DNA of 64,000 nt from Urophycis tenuis (lineage: Eukaryota > Chordata > Actinopteri > Gadiformes > Phycidae): the NCBI GenBank assembly GCA_036785325.1, contig JAXIVH010000033.1, forward strand, positions 839,610-903,609, written 5' to 3'. Positions 11,677 to 22,397 of this stretch are shown here, in pieces (within the stretch, counting starts at the first letter, position 1; each line of letters opens with the position of its first letter). The notes under the pieces are model-generated. The model had not been told where the DNA came from and ran no database searches. It saw nothing but the letters and a program-made list of their open reading frames with translations. Position numbers and translations under genes: made by a program.

Positions 11677-12238
11677 GCGGCGGCCTACAGGGCACCTCAT
11701 AGCGGCCTACAGGGCACCTCATAGCAGCCTACAGGGCACCTCATAGCAGCCTACAGGGCACCTCATAGCGGCCTACAGGGCACCTCATAGCAGCCTACAG
11801 GGCACCTCATAGCAGCCTACAGAGCACCTCATAGCAGCCTACAGAGCACCTCATAGCAGCCTACAGGGCACCTCATAGCAGCCTACAGGGCACCTCATAG
11901 CGGCCTACAGGGCACCTCATAGCAGCCTACAGGGCACCTCATAGCAGCCTACAGAGCACCTCATAGCAGCCTACAGAGCACCTCATAGCAGCCTACAGGG
12001 CACCTCATAGCAGCCTACAGGGCACCTCATAGCAGCCTACAGGGCACCTCATAGCGGCCTACAGGGCACCTCATAGCAGCCTACAGGGCACCTCATAGCA
12101 GCCTACAGAGCACCTCATAGCAGCCTACAGGGCACCTCATAGCAGCCTACAGAGCACCTCATAGCAGCCTACAGGGCGCCTCATAGCGGCCTACAGGGCT
12201 CCTCATAGCAGCCTACAGGGCGCCTCATAGCGGCCTAC
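11677..12238. repeat. 22-bp minisatellite, about 25 copies
   Basis: Units contain CCTACAGGGCACCTCATAG, with positional variants CAGCC/CGGCC and GGGCACC/GAGCACC. Variant units recur in the same order, indicating block duplication within the array. Confidence 0.95.
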
Positions 12239-13140
12239 AGCCCTACGTTGTCTAGCGTGTTGTGACTGTTCCCCCTCCCCCCCCCACACCTCGCACCTCA
12301 TATTTAATTGACTTGCCTTTGCGCCTATCTAGGTATTTATTATCTCTATGTGGGGTGCACCTGTGGTAATAAGGTCATAACCTCGACATACAGAATAACC
12401 AGGTGTGACGCATTAGGTAGTATAACACCTGGACCACCCGCTGGTCTTCTGAACCGGCCCGTTATGCTCCTGTTAGCTTGGGGTACCCAGATAACAGGAT
12501 TCATGTTGGGGTTGCTTTTATCACCACTGGCATCAGTGTTATTATTATAAGTAGATTAGCAACCAATATGGTGCCTGTCTTTGGGATTCCAGGTATCCTG
12601 CCAGTTGAGAGGTAAGAACCTGCAGGATTGTGGAGTGTTGTGCTAACAATGTTCCTACATTCTCAATGAAACATCTATGCCATATCATTCTCCTCCCATT
12701 CCAGGGTCCAGCAGTCAGAACCCTGACAGTGTGTTAATTATATACAATTCCATGTCTTCATTAATTCCCCGCCAGGGTGGCAGCAGTGGGCTAAATCTCT
12801 CTCTCCCCCTCTCTCTCCCTCTCTCTCCCTCCATGGTGACACAGTAGCGATCATGTGACTCAGCCGTCCTCTTAAAAAGCATATGACAGTGACTTTAGCC
12901 TCCCTGTGTGAGTATCACGCCTCTCTGAGAATGTGTGGCAGCACTTAGGGAGCGGGGCTGCGAGGTGATGCGTGTGTGTGGCATTTACCTGGAGAAAAAA
13001 CATGGCATGAGCGTTAAACGTGGTGCAGCGCTGTGTTCATGTTGCACACTGTGGAGCTCAGGACTGACAGACTACTGCTATGTAGTAGAGAGATAGTCAC
13101 ATTGTTAAATCATCAGATTGACAGATAGGTTAGACAGATA
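12239..13140. other. Unique sequence, no gene recognised
   Basis: Contains a short CTCTCTCCC run near 12799-12832. No exon, RNA gene or repeat family identified. Confidence 0.4.
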
Positions 13141-13215
13141 GACACATGCATGCATGCATACATACATACATACATACATGTATACATGCATACGTGCATA
13201 CATACATAAGGTACA
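13141..13215. repeat. (CATA)n microsatellite, interrupted
   Basis: CATGCATA and CATACATA tetranucleotide repeats, imperfect. Confidence 0.9.
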
Positions 13216-13636
13216 TACATATCTATGGACTGTACTTTAGCGCCATCTACTGTACAGTATTGCATCTACTTATCAAGTTGTCTAGCCATGTCCAGTGAAC
13301 GTTTAGTCGTGCATAAAAATAAATTACATTTCATATTCGAGAACAACAACGTAATGTACACTTGGATGAGTGAAATGACTTTTGAGAATATTCACAAACT
13401 TACGAGCTGACGGTCAACGACTTTTTCGTTGGAAAATAAACAATAAGTAAACCTTATATATTTTGGCAACTGCATGTTAATTATTAAAATATTACCGCCG
13501 CTCATAAGTGAACAAGTCCTGCCCTTTCCGTAATGTCTCCGAAGTCTTGTGTTTTGTTTCTCGGTTCTTCCAACACAACACTTGAGCTCCTCTTTGTCCT
13601 CTTCCGGTAAAATGGTCTCGCTGGAAACATGACACC

Positions 13637-13650
13637 GTCGCCATGGAAAC
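13637..13650. promoter_or_regulatory. RFX-type X-box motif
   Basis: GTCGCCATGGAAAC fits the X-box consensus GTHNYYATRRNAAC bound by RFX factors. The next 90 bases carry several CpGs and CRE-like half sites (AACGTCATCG, GTTACGTCGG). This could be the promoter of an unseen gene or a distal element of the fos locus; no transcript is visible. Confidence 0.35.
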
Positions 13651-13932
13651 AAAACAACTGCATTTTCCAAACATGGTCATGGAAGTGTAACGTCATCGCG
13701 TGGCGCATACGCGTCGTTACGTCGGCGCTCGACGTTCCAGCTCAGATTTCCTTGACCGTGAGAATATTGAGAAGTGCACTATAAATAAATTATCAAAGTG
13801 TTTTTTTTTTGCTACCAGTGTTTAGGTGTTTTTTTGCCATAGTTATGCAAAATGTCGTTTTGCATGGTAGGCCTATCAAGTAAGGCCATTTAAAATTCTT
13901 ACAAATAGCAAACAAATTGTGACTCATTGTTA

Positions 13933-13938
13933 TTTATT
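13933..13938 (-). terminator. Candidate polyadenylation signal of the minus-strand fos-like gene
   Basis: TTTATT on the plus strand is AATAAA on the minus strand, about 640 nt beyond the stop codon at 14579. It is the first AATAAA I see downstream. The implied 3' UTR would include the CT-repeat at 14382-14487. Confidence 0.4.
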
Positions 13939-14378
13939 TTTTCTTTTTCAGCTATATATTTTTTGCATCTGATTAAGTAAAAAAATAAACTATGCCATAA
14001 AATACATCTGGATAAAACACACGACAGGATGAATGGTGGAAGTCCGTGGACACCGTACAGTACGATGATAGGTTTATACGCTACACGCTACCCGGCCGCG
14101 TCACTCAGAACAGCACAACTCGTCAACAGGATTCACTTAGTATTCAGAACAGCCGAGTTTCACGTCACATCAAGGGAGGAACACAATGCGAGGAGAAGAT
14201 GCACACACTGAAATGATCCTCTTTTTTTTGCATGCACTTTTTGACTCCAGAGAACAACAGCACTCACTGCCATGGAAGGAAGAGTCGACTGCTATACGCT
14301 ACGAAACAGAAAGCTCACAGAAAGTCCTTGATGTGAAGGTCCATACAACACCAACACATCAGCACTACAAAACAGTAT

Positions 14379-14488
<110 letters not shown>

Positions 14489-14578
14489 AAGACAGAGGAT
14501 GGAGAGAGAGTAGCTTGCTGGTTATAAAACCATTGACTGTCAGTGATATAATAAAGTGGTTGCATAAGGGTGTTGGGC

Positions 14579-16871
14579 TCACAGGGCGAGCATGGTGGGA
14601 GAGTTCAGGCTGTCCTTGGTGAGGGGGGCCCCGGGCCCTGGGCCCCTGACGGGGCAGTCCTCCTCCGTCTGCAGGGAGTCGATCTCCGCGCCGCTGAAGG
14701 AGAACACGGAGCGGAAGCCATCGCCGCCGCCGCAGGTGGGGCTGGAGGACACCAGGGGCGTGGCCAGGGACTCCAGGTCCCGCGCCACCGAGCGGTACAG
14801 GGTCTCCCAGTCCGGGAGGCCGAAGGCTCCGCCCAGGTCGATGTCCGGCACGGCGGGGGCCACGCCCCCACCCACCCCCTCCGCCACGCTGCTCATCTCC
14901 AGGCTGGGGACCAGGGCGTCCAGGTCGTCCCCCTTCAGATCCTCCAGGGGCTCCTCCTCCTCCTCCTGCACCTCCTGCACCTCCTCCTCTTCCTCCTCTT
15001 CGGCGCTGGAGCAGAGCAGGATGTTGGAGTTCCCCAGGATGGCGGCGGCGGCGCTGGGCGGGTGGTCCAGGTCCTGGGGGGCCAGCGGGGGGCTGTCCAG
15101 CAGGAGGGCCATGCTGCTGCTGCTGCCCCCCTCAGAGAGGCTCTCACTATCGGGCCACATGGAGAGGGGGGGCGGAGACGCTGGGGGGTCCTGTTGCATG
15201 GGACTCACGTCATCTTCACCTCCATCAACGTCAACATCATCATCATCATCACCACCCTTATCCGCCTCCACCTCGTCATCCATCCCGACAGCAGCCGCAT
15301 CATCCACCTCGTCGTCGCGGTGGTCGCTGGTCATGTGCAGCGTGCAGCCCGGCTTGTGCGAGGCGAGCACCTGCTCGAGCCGTTCTTTCTCTTTGAGGAG
15401 ATCGGCTATTTCCGTCTGCAGGGCCGCTTTCTCTTCTTCGAGCGTGTCGGTTTCCTGTAGAGCGAAAACGTTTAAGAACGACAGGCATCGAGGTAATGAT
15501 AATGCGTGAGAATAAAAACGACGGTGGTGTCGCTCGAGCAACGCGTGCCCACACGCGCGCTAGGAGACGGGCCTCCTCACCGCCTGCAGCGTGTCCGCGA
15601 GCTCCCTCCGTCTGTTACGACACTTGGCTGCGGCAATCTTGTTCCTCTCTCTCCTGATCTTTCTCCTCTCCTCCTCCTCCTTGGAAGGCTAAAATCAATC
15701 GCAAAAAAAGGTTGTTGGTAGTGGTTTTTTTTTCATGCCCATTCTGCCGATTCTTGCAACGTCGGCATTTGGCTCTGAACCCCCCATTACACCTGCCAAC
15801 ATTTGCTCAATGCGGCGAAGGCTGAGAGACCGAGGGTCTGGCTGGCCGTCTGCCCTCCTCGAGCCCAGTGCGTGAGTTCAGCGCCCAACCGACACGACTG
15901 CGTCGCGTGTCTATCCCTCACAAACTCGCCTATTACTTGAAGACGCGGTTCAAACCGCCCCGGTAAGGCATCCCTACCTGGTCTTTCTTCCCCTTCTTGC
16001 CGGCGGTCTGCTCCTTCGAGCGGGCTTTAGCTCGAGCACCTCCGCGGGAGGGAGAACGGGTGGAGGAGGTGATGACGGTCGGCTGCACCATCCACCTCAG
16101 ACCCGGAGACGTGGAGATTGCAGTCACCGTCGGAACAAAGGAGTCGCTCGCGCTTGTGTCGAGGTCCTGTGAGAATGAATGTATGTGAACGCATCACGTC
16201 AGATAGTACGGTGTTTTTCCGTCTGCGTGTCAAACCAATTTGAGCGCATAAAAAACATGTTATTATGCGCTCCACATCGAGCGAATTTGTCGTCTGGATT
16301 TTCCACAAATGAATTAGATAGACTACACCAGTTCACCTATCGGACATTACACTGTCAACACATTTAATTTCGGTGTAATCAATTGGGATTTTTTTTATAA
16401 CGTCCGTATGATCTTATAGCCTATATTCAGAGAGGTCATGACCAAGACTGGAAGCAATGGGCTATATTAGACTGGATTCCGTTTGTCCACATCCGAGCTT
16501 CCATTACCCAAACTGTAGCCAGGATTTAAGATTGTGTCTCTTAATTGGGAATTCGTCTGAAATGAATTTGCAGTGGTGGTGTAAGATTATTTTTTTTAAA
16601 GAAAATTGCCAGAATCATAAAGCAGAAAGAAAACAAAACAAAAACAATGCTACACCAAACGAATTGGCCCATACACAGATTCTGGTGCTGGTTCTGAAGC
16701 GCTGGTGCCGTGTCTCCGTGTGTGTACCTGGCTGATGCTGTCCATTGAGGATGCGCTGGAGAGCGAGTCGACAGGAGGCGGCTGGCGGCCGCGCGCGGGG
16801 CTGTCCCCGCCAGGCGAGGCTGTGCTACAGCTGGATGACGCGTCGTGGTCAGGGCTGGATCCCTGGGACAT
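14579..16871 (-). CDS. Fos-family bZIP transcription factor, divergent paralogue
   Basis: A 438-residue Fos-type AP-1 subunit, expected to heterodimerise with Jun in the nucleus and bind TGACTCA sites. Coding exons on the minus strand are 16728-16871, 15978-16166, 15581-15688 and 14579-15454, all with GT-AG introns and phase 0, the canonical FOS exon plan. Exon 2 carries FVPTVTAISTSP and WMVQP. Exon 3 carries the basic region (RRERNKIAAAKCRNRRREL). Exon 4 begins with the leucine zipper (residues 148 to about 185) and ends with an SVPDIDL...DWETL block and DSLNSPTMLAL, both Fos C-terminal hallmarks. Oddities: a long acidic D/E-rich insertion after the zipper, poly-E further on, and no FTYP ERK-docking motif. 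It lies head to head with the canonical c-fos about 3.6 kb away. Whether it is best called a fos, fosb or fosl paralogue needs a tree, so no symbol is given. Confidence 0.93.
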
Positions 16872-17033
16872 CTTGTCAGTCAGAAATTACCACATAAGCC
16901 ACTATATATATATGCCTATTGTATTCTATCGTATTGTATAGATACGTCAACCACTATATTCGTCCAATTAACCTATATCTTCAATTTGTCGGCTCGTGAA
17001 CGGTTACTCTGTCCAGACTGTGCAGAGGCCCGC

Positions 17034-17041
17034 CTTTTATA
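17034..17041 (-). promoter_or_regulatory. TATA box of the minus-strand fos-like gene
   Basis: CTTTTATA on the plus strand reads TATAAAAG on the minus strand, about 165 bp upstream of the start codon at 16871. A start site near 17010 would give a 5' UTR of about 140 nt. Confidence 0.7.
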
Positions 17042-17754
17042 GTGAGTTGGAATTTTATGAATGAAATGTATGTGGTGGGGGTGGGGGTAGGGGGCTGGGG
17101 GCGCGGGGGAACAAACCATCTCGAACACAGAGGCGTTGCGAGAGGGGTAAAAGGCTTGGATTGACGTTCCAGTTTAACAATTGGAACGGTAAACACACCA
17201 TAACCTATTCTGGGTTTTAATGCTTTGTTTTTTGAGGTATAGGCACCCAACTAAGAGGCCATTATTTCATTTATTAAAAGACCACCCACCCCCCCACCTC
17301 CAATAAATAGTCCGCTCTCTACCTATGAAACAACGTCATTTCACGTATGCAGCATCTGCATTGGGCCTATGTGCAAAAGATCTAACGATATCCTCAAAAT
17401 AATGTATTTTGTGACAGGAATGTATTAAAGTCTGTAGGATAACCATCGATTCACCATCGACCTGATTCACACGACGAAACAATAGCCTAATTTAAAAAAT
17501 ATATAATCAACGAATAAAATGCATGCCCGATAAATATGTCCACATATCAATATGCAAAAATGATAGAACAGTTATAATTATTGTTGGTTATGGTTCTATG
17601 ATGACTACGTTGAATATGACATATCACTCTCAGGGTATTTTTTTTTACAATAAGTTACAGACAAGTCGTTTCTTTTATTTTTGACCGGCCGAGCGCTCCA
17701 GCAACAGACTTGTCGCTGCAGTCCAACAGCCAATCGCAAAGTAGACTGGTCGAG

Positions 17755-17774
17755 CCATATATGGCGCTTCCTGT
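17755..17774 (-). promoter_or_regulatory. Serum response element: CArG box plus ETS site
   Basis: CCATATATGG (17755-17764) is a perfect CC(A/T)6GG SRF site. Immediately upstream in minus-strand orientation is ACAGGAAG (17767-17774), an ETS/TCF site. The arrangement copies the mammalian c-fos SRE. A CCAAT motif lies at 17730-17734. The element is about 720 bp from the TATA box, farther than the roughly 300 bp usual for c-fos. Confidence 0.7.
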
Positions 17775-17792
17775 TAATGTCGGAGCAATTGG

Positions 17793-17794
<2 letters not shown>

Positions 17795-17862
<68 letters not shown>
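17795..17862. repeat. (CA)n then (CG)n microsatellite beside the SRE
   Basis: About 28 CA units followed by GCGCGC, starting some 20 bp past the ETS site of the minus-strand gene's SRE. Its length could vary between individuals. Confidence 0.95.
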
Positions 17863-17864
<2 letters not shown>

Positions 17865-18446
17865 CGCTGGGCACCCTTTTTTTTGCACGCGTCCAACACA
17901 AAAAAACCCAAAGAAAAGTGAAAACATTATCGAGTACCCAGCTGGCTGTGCTCATAAGCTGTAGTCGAGGGAACAATTAGGCCTTCCATTTAGATGTTCT
18001 CACACAAACCAATTAATGTGTAATGTGTTTTCCTCCGGATGATCCCTGAAACCCTCTCGGATGGGAGCGGAGAGGAGCCTCTCCCGCACGCGTGCCAGCC
18101 TTCCCCTTTCCTGGCAGTCACTCCCCCCGCAGCCCTTACTGGCACGCCATTGGTGGTCGTCACTGCGGAGCGGGCGAGATCAGAGACGAGAGACCCCACT
18201 CAACACCAGCACCGGTCGCCGAAAGCAACGGTTTCCACAATGCCACCTTTGCGTGAACGTGGGAAAGCGGTCGACGTTATTTTTAGACCGGTGACATCAG
18301 TGTTCAGGAATGCTCGATATTCTGTGTTGTAAAATGCAGAGTGGCATCAGAAGGGTTAAAACCTTTTCGTGTTTCATGAATAATTCATTAGGCCTATGCC
18401 TATCTATAGGCTACTTCAATGAGTTGCTATGGTTAGCCTTGTTCTA

Positions 18447-18510
18447 TTAGATAGATAGATAGCTATAGGCCTACTTTATTGATCCCAGGCTCGGAAATTA
18501 CAGAAAAGTT
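18447..18510 (-). mobile_element. 3' tail of an L2-like LINE
   Basis: On the minus strand it ends with a GGGATCAATAAAGTA-type sequence followed by TCTA tetranucleotides (AGATAGATAGATAG on plus), a typical 3' terminus of fish L2/CR1-type LINEs. Only the tail is present. Confidence 0.55.
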
Positions 18511-18857
18511 AGGTTATCTATTAAAGTCAAATAAAATATAGGCCTAATAATTTGGGGCGTATATGTAGGTTATTGGAGTGGTTACTTTCAAACTGGCTAA
18601 TATTTTATATATAAAAAATCTTTGTTTTTTTCATGAAAAATCAGACATTTCATATTTTCGTACTCGGTTTCGTTTCAGAGCAGAACAGCCGGGTGGGTTT
18701 CCCCTCATAAATCACTCCCCGTGGAACGGAATCTCTCGAATGCGAATTCACGACAGAAGCAAATTCAACATGTTTCCTAAAGTGAAACAAGCTGAACAAA
18801 CCAACTCTGGTCCAACACGCTGATACGACCGGCGCTGTCTGGTGTCTTGTCCCTTCC

Positions 18858-18860
18858 CTC

Positions 18861-18946
<86 letters not shown>
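18858..18946. repeat. (CA)n microsatellite
   Basis: About 44 CA units with a single ATA interruption, in the spacer between the two fos genes. Confidence 0.97.
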
Positions 18947-18950
<4 letters not shown>

Positions 18951-18959
18951 TAGAAGAGC

Positions 18960-19160
18960 GAGAGCGCGAGACGGAGAGCGAAGGGGAGACCAGTAGCGTG
19001 AGCCTATGCAAATCGGGGACGTCACTAACGCGAAGGGGCGGGGCGTTGCCAGGGCAACGGACAATGTTTAACAAAACACAAACGCGGGAAACGGGTCGAG
19101 CCACTTCTCCTCGGACGCGTCGTACACGCGCCTCACGTAAAGCGACCAGTGCGTCGAAGA
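18960..19160. promoter_or_regulatory. Putative enhancer core between the fos genes
   Basis: A CpG-rich island of unique sequence in an AT-rich spacer. It contains an exact octamer ATGCAAAT (19006-19013), a CRE-like GACGTCAC (19018-19025), a GC box GGGGCGGGGC (19035-19044) and a palindromic RFX site GTTGCCAGGGCAAC (19045-19058). All lie within 55 bp. Placement between two immediate-early genes suggests a shared regulatory element; this is inference from motifs only. Confidence 0.4.
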
Positions 19161-19745
19161 CTATGCAAACTTGGACTTTCTTTTCCAATACACGCCGAGG
19201 CAATGAATACTTAATATCATTGTTTTTATTCCATTTTTATTTGACATACATTTTGTTAATTTTAATCACTGTTTTTGATTTGCTTTGTTCACATTCTCAT
19301 TCTTTGGGCTAGTTATTCTTCTAAGAAGGAATTGCTACCAGGATTAATTTGCGCAGTTTGCCATTCTAAATTAACCAAATCACTCAGGCCCGGAGCAGAC
19401 AATGTTCCACAACAACACTCCCAGTATTAACCAACGGGGAACGCAGGTTCATATTGGGAGAGGCACGCATCCTTTGCAACGGTGATCTTAAGTACACATA
19501 AACCAGTCTGCGCTACTTCAAAACACACCCAATGTACGCAAGACTGTCAAACACTGCCTCGGGGTTAAGCTGCAGACGTAAGTCTAAACCGTACAACATG
19601 TCCCAACATGAGTTTATCTAAACTTTCCATCAGACACACCCACGTTGTGTACAAATATGCCTACAATGTTAATTGTTTGAATACACTGCACAATTAAACA
19701 CACATTTAAACAATGACTGCATCATTTAAAAATAAATTAAATAAA

Positions 19746-19748
19746 AAA

Positions 19749-19836
<88 letters not shown>

Positions 19837-19890
19837 TGTATATATGTATGTAAATAGGCCTATATATATATATGCCTATTTACATACATA
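19746..19890. repeat. (TA)n array with adjacent perfect hairpin
   Basis: (TA)n of about 80 bp (19750-19830), followed by a perfect 17-bp inverted repeat, TATGTATGTAAATAGGC at 19843-19859 and its complement at 19874-19890, around a 14-bp TA loop. Confidence 0.95.
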
Positions 19891-20039
19891 CACACGTAAA
19901 TCAATATCCCAGCAACCCAGTTCATATGATCACTATATCCAAGTTGTTAGTTTTCACAACAACCTTTGTGTTTGTTGTCTTACGTTACGTCACACCGCCG
20001 TCCTCGCTCGGAGTATTTCCCAGCACGCCCCGCCCCTCA

Positions 20040-20071
20040 CAGGATGCACCATATTTGGGACAATGACGTCT
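20040..20071 (+). promoter_or_regulatory. c-fos serum response element with ETS and CRE/AP-1-like sites
   Basis: CAGGAT (ETS/TCF) at 20040-20045 is followed by CCATATTTGG, a perfect CArG box at 20049-20058, and TGACGTCT at 20064-20071, in the position of the FAP1 site in mammalian FOS. The spacing ETS-CArG-AP1 and the distance of about 290 bp to the transcription start match the mammalian promoter. Confidence 0.88.
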
Positions 20072-20307
20072 CGGGGATACCGAGTGAAGGTGGAACGTAC
20101 CATTTTTCAACAATGGGTAAGAGTAAATTCTCAAGCGAATGTTGTAGATAAACGCAGTATGAACTACTTTAAAGTCATAGAACACGATAACATTAATGAT
20201 TGTTTGAGTCTGCAATGTGAAATTGATTTAAAAACTTGAATTTCTTTTCAAGTTTCTTGTTTTCTTTCACATCCGCCCCTTCGTTTATAGTTTCGCCCAG
20301 CACAGCC

Positions 20308-20315
20308 TATATAAA
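20308..20315 (+). promoter_or_regulatory. TATA box of the c-fos gene
   Basis: TATATAAA about 170 bp upstream of the start codon. A start site near 20340 gives a 5' UTR of about 145 nt, as in other fos genes. I see no CRE at the -60 position found in the human promoter. Confidence 0.85.
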
Positions 20316-20484
20316 CACGAGGCTCCTCTCAACCGGCATTCAAACTTTTAGCAGCACTGAGGAGAACAACACTGATCAGCAACAACCGAAACGAGAAACC
20401 GCTCACAGCCTGAGGGAATCCCCGCAGCTGAAATTTATACTCCTTCAAATATTTTGGGATTTAAACCGATCTTCCTTTTCCAGT

Positions 20485-22397
20485 ATGATGTACAACGCCT
20501 TCAACGCGGACTGCGACTCTTCCTCGCGCTGCAGTACCGCTTCTCCAGCCGGAGATAGTTTTGGATACTATCCGTCACCAGCAGGGTCTTACACGAGCAT
20601 GGGATCTCCCCAGTCCCAGGTATGTGCAGCAAATATCCGAAATGCTTTTTATTATGGCAAACAATAGAGTATTCCTCCACTGGCTTTCTTTGCAATGCGT
20701 TGTTGCATGGAGGTTGAGGTTAAGGACCTATTCGGAAATGCATGCATGCGTAATACTTAGCGAATGCATTCATGGGAAAATATTTGGCTACAGTCAGCTA
20801 CATGCAAACGCTTTTATTAATGATTTCTAAACAGTGTAAAGTATTTAATAAGTCAGCACTGGAATCACTAGCTCGGCAGTACAGCTCAACAGTTACAGTT
20901 GACTTGGAAACTCCACAGACAGACAGACAGAGAGTCATACCTGGATCGCCGTATCTGGATCACACACACATTTAGAGTCTCTTCACCTTGTTTATGGACC
21001 CCTTGCTGCTCTCTAAGTCATTCAAGCTCAGTGTGCTCACCATGTCCTCCCTCCTCCTCCTCCTCCTCTAGGACTTCAGCGACCTCACGGTGTCCACTGC
21101 CTTGTCCTTCGTGCCTACGGTCACGGCCATCTCCAGCAGCCCTGAGCTGCAGTGGATGGTGCAGCCCCTCAACTCCTCGGTGGCGCCGTCCCACCGGGCC
21201 CACCCCTACACCCCCAGCCCCAGCTCTGTGTACTCCCAACCCACCATGAAGGCCCAGGCGGCCAAAGCCCACGGACTCACCAAGCGCGACAGAGCCGAAC
21301 AGGTGACTAAGCCTCCCGATGCCTCCCCTAGTGCGGTGATGCTGCTCTGACCACACAGCCCTTTCTCTGTGGCGGTTCATCGTGGAGCTGAGCTTGACAG
21401 TTGTCTTCCTTTTGTGGTGTTCTTCAGGTTTTCTCTGAGGAGGAAGAGAAGAGAAGGGTTCGCAGAGAGAGGAACAAGCAGGCGGCCGCTAAATGCCGCA
21501 ACAGGCGACGGGAGCTGACTGACACACTCCAAGCTGTAAGTACTGCTCCCTGGGCTCGCCCGCCTTTAATGAGCCGTCAAGTAGAGTAGCACCACCATGA
21601 CCCAATGACAGCGTTACTAAGTCCTGCTCTCCTCCACCCCCTGACAGGAAACTGACGATCTGGAAGACGAGAAGTCTACCCTCCAGAACGACATCGCCAA
21701 CCTCCTGAAGGAGAAGGAGAGGCTTGAGTTCATCCTGGCCTCCCACCGGCCCATCTGTAAGATCCCCTCCGAGCTGGACGCCATGTTTGCCGTGGCCTCG
21801 CCCGCCTCCCCCGCCTCCCCCGCGCTCTCCCACAGCTCCACGGAGCTGTCCCCCAGCATCTCCACCTCCTCCACCTCCTCCACCACCGGCCAGTCCCTCT
21901 ACAGCTCCGCCTCCCACTCCCTGTTCTCCAGCCCCGCCCCCGTCCTGTCCGCGGTGGCGTTGGGCCGTGCGGCGGCCCAGCTCACCATGCTGGACGAGGC
22001 CACCGTCCTGGAGGAGTCTCTGGACCTTCTGGCCAGGACAGAGCTGGAGGCGGCCCGCTCGGTGCCCGACGTGGACCTCTCCAGCTCGCTGTACACAGCC
22101 GGCCAGGACTGGGAGCCCCTCTACACCACCGCACGGATCACCAGCGACGACAACAACAACAACAACAGCAGCAGCAGCAGCGGCAACAACAACAACAGCA
22201 TCAGCATGGACTTTGAGCCGCTGTGCACGCCCGTGGTGACATGCACGCCCTCGTGCACCACCTTCACGTCTTCCTTCGTCTTCACCTACCCTGAGGCCGA
22301 GGCCTTCCCCACCTGCAGCCTGGCTCACAGGCGGGGCAGTAACAGCAACGAGTACTCCTCAGACTCCCTGAGCTCCCCCACGCTGCTGGCCCTTTAA
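20485..22397 (+). CDS. fosab: c-Fos proto-oncogene transcription factor (fosab-like)
   Basis: A 407-residue c-Fos (human FOS is 380), the immediate-early bZIP subunit of AP-1. Coding exons are 20485-20619, 21072-21302, 21428-21535 and 21648-22397, all GT-AG and phase 0. The start is a double ATG (MMYNAFNADC), matching the family N-terminus. Exon 2 carries SFVPTVTAISSSPELQWMVQP. Exon 3 is the basic region, RRERNKQAAAKCRNRRREL. The leucine zipper (ETDDLEDEKSTLQNDIANLL) opens exon 4. The C-terminus holds ARSVPDVDLS, the CTPVVTCTPSC phosphosite region, the FVFTYPEAEAF block with its ERK DEF motif, and SSDSLSSPTLLAL. A poly-N/S insertion near residue 325-340 comes from AAC/AGC triplets. The SRE and TATA upstream and the AU-rich 3' UTR fit serum-inducible, unstable mRNA. 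The symbol follows zebrafish usage; fosaa cannot be excluded without a tree. Confidence 0.96.

Noticed and set aside
13502..13708. Minus-strand ORFs of 62-92 codons near the X-box
   Set aside because: Three overlapping frames of similar length, none with a recognisable motif or splice signals.
14570..15509. Plus-strand ORFs of about 300 codons
   Set aside because: Shadows of exon 4 of the minus-strand fos-like gene; high GC third positions keep the antisense frame open.
17203..17212. CCTATTCTGG as a CArG box
   Set aside because: Contains a C in the A/T core.
21489..22328. 279-codon minus ORF
   Set aside because: Antisense shadow of fos exon 4.
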